This document shows, one piece after another, positions 39,500 through 47,918 of a stretch of 64,000 nt of DNA. Numbering within the stretch: the first letter of the stretch is position 1; each line of letters starts with the position of its first letter. The stretch comes from Oxalobacter paraformigenes. GTDB taxonomy: Bacteria; Pseudomonadota; Gammaproteobacteria; Burkholderiales; Burkholderiaceae_D. The notes beneath the pieces are model-generated. The model ran no database searches. It worked only from the letters and a program-made list of their open reading frames with translations, and had not been told where the DNA came from. The DNA lies in assembly GCF_000158475.2 (NCBI RefSeq), contig NZ_KI392031.1, positions 1,549,583-1,613,582 on the forward strand, read 5' to 3'. Made by a program: the position numbers and the translations under genes.

Positions 39500-40267
39500 A
39501 TGAAAATAGCGACCTGGAACGTCAATTCCCTGAAAGTGCGACTTCCGCAGGTTCTTCAATGGTTAAACGACAATCCCGTCGATGTCCTCTGCCTGCAGGA
39601 AACGAAACTGACGGACGACAAATTCCCTGTGATGGAAATAGCAGCGGCCGGTTACCAGACCGTTTTCACCGGGCAGAAAACCTATAACGGGGTCGCCATC
39701 CTGTCGCGACAAAGTGCGGGCGATATCCTCAAAAACAATCCGTTCTTTCCCGACGAACAGCAGCGTATCGTAACAGGCACCTTCGGCAAGCTTCGCGTTG
39801 TCTGTGCCTATGTGCCCAATGGACAGGCCGTGGATTCCGACAAGTACCGGTACAAAATCGAATGGCTGAAAGCGCTTCACGCCTGGTTGCTGGAAGAAAA
39901 GAAAAAGTATCCTTACCTGGCCCTGCTGGGTGACTACAATATCGCACCGGAAGACCGCGACGTTTACGATCCGGCGGCCTGGGAAGGGAATGTGCTCGTT
40001 TCCGAACCGGAACGCGCCGCCTTCCGCGCTCTGCTGGATATCGGTTTCGTTGATGCTTTCCGCCTGTTTTCCCAACCTGAAAAAACCTATAGCTGGTGGG
40101 ATTACCGGCAACTGGCTTTCCCGCGCAATCGCGGATTGCGGCTTGACCATATCCTGCTATCAGAAAACCTCGCCCCGCATTGCACGGCCTGCACTATCGA
40201 CCGTATGCCACGGAAATGGAAACAGCCTTCGGATCACACGCCCGTTATCGCCGAACTCGAGCTGTAA
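39500..40267 (+). CDS. xth: Exodeoxyribonuclease III
   Basis: A 255-residue Mg-dependent AP endonuclease and 3'-5' exonuclease of base-excision repair. The conserved residues are seen in ATWNVNSLK (start), LCLQETKLTDD near residue 34 (metal Glu), LLGDYNIAPEDRDV near 150 (Asp/Asn), and the terminal SDHTPVIAEL (Asp-His) near 245. Length is normal for the ExoA/XthA group. It is monocistronic between two transporter genes. Confidence 0.95.
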   Translation: MKIATWNVNSLKVRLPQVLQWLNDNPVDVLCLQETKLTDDKFPVMEIAAAGYQTVFTGQKTYNGVAILSRQSAGDILKNNPFFPDEQQRIVTGTFGKLRVVCAYVPNGQAVDSDKYRYKIEWLKALHAWLLEEKKKYPYLALLGDYNIAPEDRDVYDPAAWEGNVLVSEPERAAFRALLDIGFVDAFRLFSQPEKTYSWWDYRQLAFPRNRGLRLDHILLSENLAPHCTACTIDRMPRKWKQPSDHTPVIAELEL

Positions 40268-40423
40268 ACAGGGAGGCCAGCTTCCACGACCTGTTGTCCG
40301 CTTGCCGCCCTTCACCGCTTCCTGTTTGGTCTTGCCCCTGCGTAAAAGGAAAGCAAGCGGCAAACTGGCCATACACAAAGCGATTACAATAGGTCAATCT
40401 TAAAACTTTCCAACCGGCATTCC

Positions 40424-41344
40424 ATGAGTACCGTTCTGCTTAAGGCCTTATCGTTTGTCCTGATTATCGCGCTGGGATACGGTCTCAAAAAGCTCGTTTT
40501 CAAAGACCCGGCCTGTCACCGTATTCTGGCATTCATCCTGCTGAACGTCACCCTGCCCGCCACCGTCATACACGCCTTCGGCCATTTTCAGCGCGACACA
40601 TCCCTTTTGCCGGTCGTGTTGCTCGGATTTCTTTGCGCACTGGTTCCCCTTCTGATTGTTTATCTGGCCAGCTATCGCCAGACGAAAGAAAAACGCGCTT
40701 TCTCGATGATCAATGTGACCGGTTTCAACATCGGCGCCTTTTCGCTGCCCTTCGTCCAGAACTTTTTCGGCCCCGGCGGCACGATCGTCGCCTGCCTGTT
40801 CGATATCGGCAACGCCTTTATGGTGACCGGGGGATCCTTTGCCCTGACCTCGATCCTCCTCAAAACGAATCCCGGCGAAAAACAGACCCCCGGCACACTG
40901 GTCAGGAAATTCGCCGGTTCGGTACCGTTCGACACCTACCTGCTAATGCTGATACTGGTCGTTTTCAACTTTCCGGTTCCTGACACGGTGATGACGCTGG
41001 TCGAACCCCTTGCCAGCGCCAACGCGTTCGTCGCCATGTTGCTGATCGGCATGATGTTTGAATTCAGAACGCGCGCTGACCAATACCGGACGATGTTTTC
41101 GGTAATCGGTCTGCGTATTCTTTTCGGGGCCATATGTTCCACCCTGCTGTATTTTTGCCTGCCTTTCCCCCTCGAAGTCCGGCAAGTCCTTGCCGTCGTT
41201 ACCTTTGCGCCGGTCTCGTCGCTTGCGCCGATTTATACCGTGCGCTGTCAAAGCGACGGCGCGCTCTCGAGCCTGACCCTCTCCATATCCGTATTGTTCA
41301 GTCTCGCCATCATGACCGGTCTGGTACTGCTTATGAAAAACTGA
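40424..41344 (+). CDS. AEC (auxin efflux carrier) family transporter
   Basis: A 306-residue membrane protein with ten predicted helices in two halves, as in AEC/BART transporters. The first half has FILLNVTLPATVIHAF and the crossover-type NVTGFNIGAFSLPFVQNFFGPGG; the second has ASANAFVAMLLIGMMFEF and the closing FAPVSSLAPIYTVRC. Bacterial members carry dicarboxylates such as malonate or malate, and the substrate here is open. It sits alone between xth and prfB. Confidence 0.85.
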   Translation: MSTVLLKALSFVLIIALGYGLKKLVFKDPACHRILAFILLNVTLPATVIHAFGHFQRDTSLLPVVLLGFLCALVPLLIVYLASYRQTKEKRAFSMINVTGFNIGAFSLPFVQNFFGPGGTIVACLFDIGNAFMVTGGSFALTSILLKTNPGEKQTPGTLVRKFAGSVPFDTYLLMLILVVFNFPVPDTVMTLVEPLASANAFVAMLLIGMMFEFRTRADQYRTMFSVIGLRILFGAICSTLLYFCLPFPLEVRQVLAVVTFAPVSSLAPIYTVRCQSDGALSSLTLSISVLFSLAIMTGLVLLMKN

Positions 41345-41349
41345 AACAC

Positions 41350-41370
41350 CAAACGGAAAAGACCGTTTTG
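41350..41370 (+). terminator. Weak hairpin after the AEC gene
   Basis: AAACGG-aaaaga-CCGTTT is a 6-bp stem a few bases after the stop, followed by TGAAAC without a real T run. It may be a weak terminator. Confidence 0.3.
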
Positions 41371-41435
41371 AAACAGTCCCGGACCCGCAAAACGCGCCGA
41401 TGCATCAAAACCGCGACCTTGTTCGCCGGGTCGGG

Positions 41436-41441
41436 TATAAT
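41436..41441 (+). promoter_or_regulatory. Likely -10 element of prfB-lysS
   Basis: A perfect TATAAT lies 40 bases before the prfB ATG. No good -35 hexamer is found at 16-18 bases upstream, so activity would depend on other contacts. Confidence 0.45.
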
Positions 41442-41480
41442 TTTACATTTACGTTAACCTTATCGAATACATCAACCATT

Positions 41481-42585
41481 ATGGAAGCAGAACGTCTCAA
41501 TGCTATTTCCCACCGCATCACGGATCTGACCGAACGTGAAGCCGCCTTACGGGGGTATCTTTGACTTCGCTGCCAAGTCGGACAAACTTGAGCAGGTCAA
41601 CGCCGAACTGGAAGACCCCGCTGTCTGGAACGATCCCAAAAAGGCCCAGGAACTCGGCAGGGAAAAAAAATCGCTTGAAAACGTCGTTCTCTCACTGAGC
41701 CACATCAAGTCCGCCCTGACTGACGCCGGCGAACTGTTCGAAATGGCGAAAGAAGAACAGGACGACGAAACCCTGAAAGCCGTCGAGGCCGACGTTTCAG
41801 AACTGCAAGACCGAATTGAAAAACTCGAATTCCGACGGATGTTTTCCAATCCAATGGACCCGTGCAACTGTTTTGTCGATATTCAGGCCGGAGCCGGCGG
41901 TACCGAAGCGCAGGACTGGGCGTCGATGATCCTTCGACAGTATCTGCGTTATTGCGAACGCAAGGGTTTCAACGCCACCATTCTGGAACAGTCCGACGGT
42001 GAAATCGCGGGCATCAAGACTGCCACCATCAAGGTCGAAGGCGATTACGCCTACGGGTACCTGCGCACCGAAACCGGTGTGCACCGTCTGGTCCGGAAAT
42101 CGCCCTTCGATTCCGCCAACGGCCGCCACACGTCTTTCTGCAGCCTTTTCGTTTATCCGGAAGTAGACGACTCAATCGAGATCGACATCAATCCGGCCGA
42201 CGTGCGCGTCGATACCTATCGCGCTTCCGGCGCTGGCGGCCAGCATATCAACAAAACGGATTCCGCCGTCCGCCTGACGCACATACCGACCGGCATCGTC
42301 GTCCAGTGCCAGAATGACCGGAGCCAGCATCGCAACCGTGCCGATGCGTGGGAAATGCTCAAGTCGCGCCTTTACGAACTGGAATTGCGCAAACGCATGG
42401 CCGAACAGCAAAAGCTGGAAGATTCCAAAACCGACGTCGGCTGGGGGCACCAGATCCGCTCGTATGTGCTCGATTCTTCCCGCATCAAGGACTTGCGCAC
42501 CAGTCACGAAACCGGCAACACCAAGGCCGTTCTAGACGGTGATCTGGACGACTTTATTATCGAATCGCTCAAGCAGGGCGTATAA
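41481..42585 (+). CDS. prfB: Peptide chain release factor 2 (programmed +1 frameshift)
   Basis: RF2 reads UGA and UAA stops. The gene is split: ATG 41481 opens 27 codons ending in an in-frame TGA at 41562-41564, and translation continues one base later from GAC at 41563. Joined, the protein is 367 residues, the normal length. The peptide-anticodon SPF is in [10 protein letters not shown] and the catalytic GGQ is in GAGGQHINK near residue 251. The slippery site has the family form, so low RF2 favours frameshifting (autoregulation). lysS follows 47 bases later in the widely conserved pair. Confidence 0.96.
41549..41565 (+). promoter_or_regulatory. RF2 programmed +1 frameshift site
   Basis: The site reads ACGGGGGTATCTTTGAC. 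CTT-TGA is the slippery pair with C after the stop, and GGGGG three bases before CTT is the internal Shine-Dalgarno-like element. In E. coli the element is AGGGGG; here the first base is C, which may weaken the pairing slightly. Confidence 0.92.
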
Positions 42586-42632
42586 AAGTACCTTACAGAC
42601 AGTTTATCCCAATACGGAATCCCTATTGCATC

Positions 42633-44168
42633 ATGACTACGCAAACCCGAAAAAACGAACCGGCAGCGCCTGCCCAGGATGAAAACTCCATTATGACCGA
42701 GCGTCGCGCCAAACTGGCCGCCTTGCGGCAGGAAGGCGTCGCCTATCCCAACGATTTTCGTCCCGAACACAAGGCCGCCAGCCTGCATGAGCAATACGAT
42801 GGCCAGGACAACGACACACTGGAGCCGGCCGCCATTCAGGTCTGCGTTGCCGGACGGATGATGCTGAAACGCGTCATGGGCAAGGCCTCTTTCGCTACCC
42901 TGATGGATGCATCCGGCCCTCGGGCAGACGGCCGCATCCAGCTTTTCATTTCCAACGACACGATCGGCAAGGAAGCGCACGACATCTTCAAGCGCTACGA
43001 TATCGGCGACATTCTCGGCGCCAAAGGCACGCTTTTCAAGACCAAAACCGGTGAACTGACCATCCGTGTCACCGCATTGCGGCTGATCACGAAATCGGTA
43101 CGTCCCCTTCCCGACAAATTCCACGGCCTGTCCGATCAGGAAATCCGATACCGCCAGCGTTACGTCGATCTCATCATGAATGAGGAAACGCGCCGCACTT
43201 TCAGGGCCCGTACCGCCGCCATCGCCTCGATACGCCGCTTCATGGGCGAAAACGGCTTCATGGAAGTGGAAACGCCGATGTTGCATGCGATTCCCGGAGG
43301 CGCGGCAGCCAAACCGTTCATTACTTATCACAATGCGCTGGACATGCAAATGTTCATGCGTATCGCCCCGGAACTGTACCTGAAACGTTTGCTGGTCGGC
43401 GGCTTCGACCGGGTTTTCGAGCTGAACCGCAATTTCCGCAACGAAGGGGTTTCGCCAAGACACAATCCGGAATTCACCATGATGGAATTCTATGCCGCCT
43501 ACGTCGATTACCGCTGGCTGATGGACTTTACCGAAACGGTGATCCGCCAGGCTGTCATCGACACCTACGGCACACCGGTCATCACTTATCAGGGACGCGA
43601 ACTGGATTTTTCCAAACCGTTCCACCGGCTGACGATTCTGGAAGCCATTGCCAAATACGCGCCCCACTACACGAAAGAACAGTTGAACGACACCGGTTTC
43701 ATGAAAGCCGAGCTGAAAAAATTCGGCGTTGAGCTTCTTCCGACGGCGGGCATCGGCGCCATGCAGCTGGCTCTGTTCGAGGAAACGGCTGAGGCGAAAC
43801 TGTGGGAACCGACCTATATCATCGATTATCCGGTCGAAGTCTCGCCGCTTGCCCGCGCGTCCGATACCCGGCCGGACATCACGGAACGCTTCGAACTGTT
43901 CATGGTGGGACGGGAAATCGCCAACGGTTTTTCCGAACTCAACGATCCGGAAGATCAGTCGGCCCGTTTCATGAAACAGGTCGAAGCCAAGGACGCGGGC
44001 GATGAGGAAGCCATGTATTACGATTCGGATTATATCCGCGCACTCGAATACGGCATGCCGCCCGCAGGCGGTTGCGGTATCGGCATCGACCGTCTGGTCA
44101 TGCTCCTGACCGATTCGCCCAACATCCGCGACGTCATTCTTTTCCCCCATATGCGACGGGAAGAGTAA
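42633..44168 (+). CDS. lysS: Lysyl-tRNA synthetase, class II
   Basis: A 511-residue class IIb synthetase. The N-terminal OB-fold anticodon-binding domain covers about residues 65-170. Catalytic motif 2 is [10 protein letters not shown]...[11 protein letters not shown] near 265-285, and motif 3 is [13 protein letters not shown] near 475-490. The protein opens with about 25 charged residues that are not conserved. It is co-transcribed with prfB and ended by a strong terminator. Confidence 0.97.
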   Translation: MTTQTRKNEPAAPAQDENSIMTERRAKLAALRQEGVAYPNDFRPEHKAASLHEQYDGQDNDTLEPAAIQVCVAGRMMLKRVMGKASFATLMDASGPRADGRIQLFISNDTIGKEAHDIFKRYDIGDILGAKGTLFKTKTGELTIRVTALRLITKSVRPLPDKFHGLSDQEIRYRQRYVDLIMNEETRRTFRARTAAIASIRRFMGENGFMEVETPMLHAIPGGAAAKPFITYHNALDMQMFMRIAPELYLKRLLVGGFDRVFELNRNFRNEGVSPRHNPEFTMMEFYAAYVDYRWLMDFTETVIRQAVIDTYGTPVITYQGRELDFSKPFHRLTILEAIAKYAPHYTKEQLNDTGFMKAELKKFGVELLPTAGIGAMQLALFEETAEAKLWEPTYIIDYPVEVSPLARASDTRPDITERFELFMVGREIANGFSELNDPEDQSARFMKQVEAKDAGDEEAMYYDSDYIRALEYGMPPAGGCGIGIDRLVMLLTDSPNIRDVILFPHMRREE

Positions 44169-44190
44169 TTTCCGGAAACGTCCTTCCCGA

Positions 44191-44216
44191 AAAGCCGGCT
44201 AAAAGCCGGCTTTTCC
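44191..44216 (+). terminator. Terminator of prfB-lysS
   Basis: A perfect 10-bp stem AAAAGCCGGC / GCCGGCTTTT with loop TAAA lies 22 bases after the lysS stop, with T-rich sequence following. Confidence 0.85.
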
Positions 44217-44244
44217 GTTTTATCCATCCCGATTCTGAGCGAAG

Positions 44245-44403
44245 TCAATGAACCGGCGCGTTGGAGTAGCGCCCCACCCCATTCCCTCCTAAGATAACCC
44301 CGTTGGGCGAAACCCGTTCCATACGCCACCCGACACCGCTTTTTCCCGGCTTGTCCGTCGTCTGCACAAAAAGCGTACCGGGTGTACCATGTTTATACCT
44401 CAA
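44245..44403 (-). pseudogene. Possible gene remnant or small ORF, 52 codons, unrecognised
   Basis: Minus-strand codons from TTG 44403 to TGA 44245 give a 52-residue peptide whose C-terminal half (for example SGVGWRMERVSPNGVILGG, ending RYSNAPVH) looks like real protein and has a G/C-rich third-base bias. The frame is closed by a TGA just upstream. Directly upstream another minus frame ends with a Gly/Asn/Lys block (DGNAGKLIIEV) before a TAA. The pattern would fit the 3' end of a decayed or frameshifted gene that once lay where dps now begins, but no family is recognised. Confidence 0.25.
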
Positions 44404-44512
44404 TGATCAGTTTGCCGGCGTTTCCGTCCGGACATCCCGCTACGCCGGCTCCGTTCTGCTCATTGAACGCTTCAACTAACCTGTTGTTTACCTTTTTATG
44501 ATTGGAAAGAAA

Positions 44513-45100
44513 ATGTCCACCCAACAATCCGTCGAAACAGGTAGCAAAACGATTAACAAAATTGATATTTCGGGGTCTTCCATGAAAAAATCCAATCCAG
44601 TTTCCCGCCTCTGCACCACTTCCGATTTGTCTGCGGAAGGCATCACCAAAATCCAGCAAGCCTTGAATCCTCTGCTGGCAGACGTTTTCGCCTTGTATCT
44701 GAAAACCAAAAACTTCCACTGGCATCTTTCCGGTCCGCATTTCCGGGATTACCACCTGATGTTTGACGAACATGCCGACCAGCTCTTCGACATGACCGAC
44801 GACATCGCTGAACGGGTCAGAAAACTCGGCGCCCAGACACTGCACTCCATCAGCGAAATCTCCAAAGAACAACGCATCAAGGACAATAACGAACCTTACG
44901 TTGATCCGCTGGACATGTTAAACGAACTGAAAGACGATAACCTGAACCTCCTGGGTTCCATGCGTGACGCCCATGAAATTTGCGACGAAAACAAGGATGT
45001 CGCCACGGCGAGTCTGCTGGAAAACTGGATTGACGAAACCGAAAGACGCATCTGGTTCCTCTTTGAAGCGGCGCAGGATACCGATTCTACAGGTCACTGA
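44513..45100 (+). CDS. dps: Dps-family DNA-binding ferritin-like protein
   Basis: A 195-residue miniferritin that stores iron, consumes peroxide and protects DNA. The intersubunit ferroxidase ligands are in KNFHWHLSGPHF (about residue 63-74) and DYHLMFDEHADQ (about 78-89). About 45 residues with Lys/Ser precede the four-helix core, longer than in E. coli Dps, and could bind DNA. The ATG at 44513 has GGAAAG upstream; an ATG 15 bases earlier has none. It has its own terminator and lies 360 bases before the gad cassette. Confidence 0.92.
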   Translation: MSTQQSVETGSKTINKIDISGSSMKKSNPVSRLCTTSDLSAEGITKIQQALNPLLADVFALYLKTKNFHWHLSGPHFRDYHLMFDEHADQLFDMTDDIAERVRKLGAQTLHSISEISKEQRIKDNNEPYVDPLDMLNELKDDNLNLLGSMRDAHEICDENKDVATASLLENWIDETERRIWFLFEAAQDTDSTGH

Positions 45101-45459
45101 TTCATCCTGTCGCAAGAAACGGAATGTCCTCTCCGGAACATTCCGTTTTTTTGTGCCTTTATTTTTTAAAACAACAGCTTATCCTTCTTCTTCCTATCTC
45201 TCCTCTTGCGCACCGCCTTTTACTTCTCTCTTGCGATCAAACTCCTTTCCCTTTAATGCAACTCAAATCCGAAAAAAACAGTACGGGTACATTTAATCCG
45301 TTCTTTTACAGGCTTTTTCCGTCATTTTCCCGGCATTTGACTGCCAGATAGCGAACCAAACGTTTTTTCAATCGCTTTATAAACGGACAAAACGCCTGAA
45401 TGGCAAAAACTTTTTTATGAACCGGGCATTACCCTTTACCAAGCACACTGGAGGCTTCA
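45101..45459. other. 359-base region between dps and gadB
   Basis: After the dps terminator there is a pyrimidine-rich stretch (about 45175-45260) with a direct repeat CTCTTGCG at 45203-45210 and 45228-45235 (25-base period). A TATAAA at 45378-45383 could be a -10, but no matching -35 is seen. GGAGG at 45450-45454 is a strong ribosome site for gadB. No gene is seen. The length suggests a regulated promoter. Confidence 0.5.
45120..45152 (+). terminator. Terminator of dps
   Basis: An 8-bp stem CGGAATGT / ACATTCCG with a 10-base loop is followed by seven T, starting 20 bases after the dps stop. Confidence 0.82.
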
Positions 45460-46860
45460 ATGGCATATCTCAGTACTGACATTACCCGCAACGACCCGAT
45501 TTTCGGTTCCCCATTCGTAGGGAAAGCCGCCAACAAGAAAACGTTTCCGGACAACGAGCAAAACGCTTACGACGTCTATCAGGTCGTTCACGACGAATTG
45601 TATCTGGACGGCAATGCCCGCCAGAATCTGGCGACCTTCTGCCAGACCTTTGAAGAAGAAGAATTGCACTGGCTGATGGATCTGTCGATCGACAAAAACA
45701 TGATCGACAAGGATGAATATCCCCAGACCGCCGCCATCGAAAATTACTGCGTCCACATGATCGCCGATCTCTGGAACGCCCCGGATTCCGCCACGACAAT
45801 CGGCACCTCGACCGTCGGTTCAAGCGAAGCCTGTATGCTCGGCGGTCTGGCTGCCCTCTGGCGCTGGCGTGCGAAAAGAAAAGCCGCCGGCAAACCGATC
45901 GACAAACCCAATATGGTGTGCGGCCCCGTCCAGGTCTGCTGGCTGAAATTCGCCCGCTACTGGGACATCGAAATCCGTGAAATGCCGATGAGAGACAACC
46001 ACTATGTGATGGCGCCGGAAGACATGCTTTCCATGGTCGACGAAAACACCATTGTGGTTGTACCGACGCTGGGCCAGACCTATACCGGCCTTTATGAACC
46101 CGTCAAGCCGCTGGCCGACGCACTGGACAAGTTGCAGGCTGAAAAAGGACTGGATATCGACATTCACGTCGATGGCGCCAGCGGCGGCTTCCTGGCCCCG
46201 TTTTGCGCTCCTGACATGCTCTGGGATTTCCGTCTTCCCCGCGTGAAATCCATCAGTACGTCGGGCCACAAATTCGGTCTGGCTCCACTGGGGGTAGGCT
46301 GGGTCGTATGGCGCGAAACGAAAGATTTGCCGGAAGGCCTGATCTTCCACGTCAACTACCTGGGCGGCGATTTGCCGACTTTCGCCCTGAACTTCTCGCG
46401 TCCGGCCGGACAGGTCATTTGCCAGTACTACAACCTGCTCCGTCTGGGCAAGGAAGGCTACCAGCGCATCCACGGCGATTGTTACGACACTGCCCAGATG
46501 CTGGCCGACGGCCTGCAGCAAATCGGGCCTTTCGAAATGATCCACAGCGGCAAGGAACAGGAAGGCATTCCGGCCGTAACCTGGCGAATCAAGGAAGGGG
46601 AAAATCCGGGTTACACGCTCTATGACCTTGCCGACCGCCTGAGAACGCGTGGCTGGCTGGTGCCGGCTTACTCCTTGCCGCCACATGCCGACAACATCAT
46701 TGTCCAGCGCATTCTGGTCAAACAGGGCCTTTCAGCCGATCTGGCCTCACTGCTGCTTGAAGACTTCAAACGTGCCATCGACTTCTTCGCCACCCATCAG
46801 ACACACGACTTCAAGGGCAAGGAAGCCCAGATGGGCAACCATACCGGCAGAACCCACTAA
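45460..46860 (+). CDS. gadB: Glutamate decarboxylase
   Basis: A 466-residue PLP enzyme, the same length as E. coli GadA/GadB, that turns glutamate into GABA and CO2 and consumes a proton. The PLP Lys is in [13 protein letters not shown] near residue 271; the HVDGASGGF Asp and the [14 protein letters not shown] block are present. The C-terminus ends in His (GRTH), resembling the penultimate His of E. coli GadB that closes the active site at neutral pH. It is followed within 51 bases by glsA and then gadC, so substrate supply, decarboxylation and exchange are encoded together. Confidence 0.96.
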   Translation: MAYLSTDITRNDPIFGSPFVGKAANKKTFPDNEQNAYDVYQVVHDELYLDGNARQNLATFCQTFEEEELHWLMDLSIDKNMIDKDEYPQTAAIENYCVHMIADLWNAPDSATTIGTSTVGSSEACMLGGLAALWRWRAKRKAAGKPIDKPNMVCGPVQVCWLKFARYWDIEIREMPMRDNHYVMAPEDMLSMVDENTIVVVPTLGQTYTGLYEPVKPLADALDKLQAEKGLDIDIHVDGASGGFLAPFCAPDMLWDFRLPRVKSISTSGHKFGLAPLGVGWVVWRETKDLPEGLIFHVNYLGGDLPTFALNFSRPAGQVICQYYNLLRLGKEGYQRIHGDCYDTAQMLADGLQQIGPFEMIHSGKEQEGIPAVTWRIKEGENPGYTLYDLADRLRTRGWLVPAYSLPPHADNIIVQRILVKQGLSADLASLLLEDFKRAIDFFATHQTHDFKGKEAQMGNHTGRTH

Positions 46861-46911
46861 TGGCCTTTTGGCAGAGGAAATAAACGAAAACATTTTTAAA
46901 GGATAACGTCC

Positions 46912-47862
46912 ATGAGCGTCAATCAAAATCAGGAGCAAAGGAAACAAGTGTTGGACTTTATGACCTCTGCTCATCAGCAATTCGCTTCTGTCAAGGAAGG
47001 GGCCAACGCCAGCTACATTCCCTATCTGGCCTCGGTTCCTTCCAACCTCTTCGGCATCGCCGTCGCCTTTACCGATGGTGAAGTGCTCGAAGTCGGCGAT
47101 ACGCAATACGAATTTGCGATCGAATCCATTTCCAAGGTTTTTACGCTTGCCAAGGTTCTCGAGGAAATCGGCAAGGATGAATTCAAGGCCAAAATCGGCA
47201 GCAATGCCACCGGCGAACCGTTCAATTCGGTCATTGCCCTCGAATTGCACAACGAACATCCTTACAACCCGTTCGATAACGCCGGCGCCATTGCCACGGT
47301 AAGTCTCCTGAATGCCCAGTCGTCCGACGACCGCTGGAACCAGATTATCAGTACCTACAATCTGTTTGCCGGAAGAAATCTGACCGTCAACGACGAAGTG
47401 TACAAGTCCGAATCCGACACAAATGCCCATAACCGCGGCATTTCATGGCTTTTGAAAAACAGCGGCAACATGTACACCGATCCGGATCAGGCCTGCGACG
47501 TCTACACCCGCCAGTGTTCGGTTGCCATTACCTGCCGCGATCTGGCCATCATGGGTGGGACCATCGCCAATCACGGCGTCAATCCGGTCACGAAAAAACA
47601 GGTCGTCAGCCGGCAAAACATTCAGCCGATTCTGGCCGAAATGATGATGAACGGCCTTTACGAAAACACGGGTAACTGGCTCTATACCACCGGTCTCCCG
47701 GGCAAAAGCGGTGTCGGTGGCGGCATTCTGGCCATCGTTCCCGGAACCTGTGCACTGGCCGTTTTTTCGCCTCCTCTGGACGTTCACGGAAACAGCGTGA
47801 AGGGTCAGAAAGTGGGCGCTTTCCTCAGTGAAAAACTGGGGTGGAGCCTTCTCAATAAATAA
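46912..47862 (+). CDS. glsA: Glutaminase (GlsA type)
   Basis: A 316-residue beta-lactamase-fold glutaminase that makes glutamate and ammonia from glutamine. The catalytic S-x-x-K is in AIESISKVFTL near residue 66, and NPFDNAGAIAT with the YKSESDTNAHNRG block (Tyr/Ser/Asn of the active site) is intact. In E. coli the acid-resistance glutaminase YbaS raises pH by freeing ammonia and supplies GadB and GadC. Its place between gadB and gadC strongly supports the same role. The ribosome site AAAGGATAA precedes the ATG. Confidence 0.95.
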   Translation: MSVNQNQEQRKQVLDFMTSAHQQFASVKEGANASYIPYLASVPSNLFGIAVAFTDGEVLEVGDTQYEFAIESISKVFTLAKVLEEIGKDEFKAKIGSNATGEPFNSVIALELHNEHPYNPFDNAGAIATVSLLNAQSSDDRWNQIISTYNLFAGRNLTVNDEVYKSESDTNAHNRGISWLLKNSGNMYTDPDQACDVYTRQCSVAITCRDLAIMGGTIANHGVNPVTKKQVVSRQNIQPILAEMMMNGLYENTGNWLYTTGLPGKSGVGGGILAIVPGTCALAVFSPPLDVHGNSVKGQKVGAFLSEKLGWSLLNK

Positions 47863-47918
47863 AAAGTGGTCCCGGAACTTTCTTTCCGGAAAGTTCGACT
47901 TTCAAAGAAGAGGTTTTT

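Larger units (their letters stand above)
44169..44512. other. 344-base region between lysS and dps
   Basis: It holds the lysS terminator at its start, an inverted repeat GCCGGCG / CGCCGGC (about 44413-44446) and the dps promoter region, where I cannot assign clear hexamers. On the minus strand there is an open frame with coding-like composition at 44245-44403, listed separately. Confidence 0.55.

Noticed and set aside
41536..41564. RF2 as a disrupted gene
   Set aside because: The stop plus one-base shift is the known programmed frameshift site, not damage.
42504..44150. A 548-codon open frame opposite lysS
   Set aside because: LysS motifs on the plus strand are clear. The opposite frame is a mirror of its codon use, with low-complexity Phe/Gly/Asp content.
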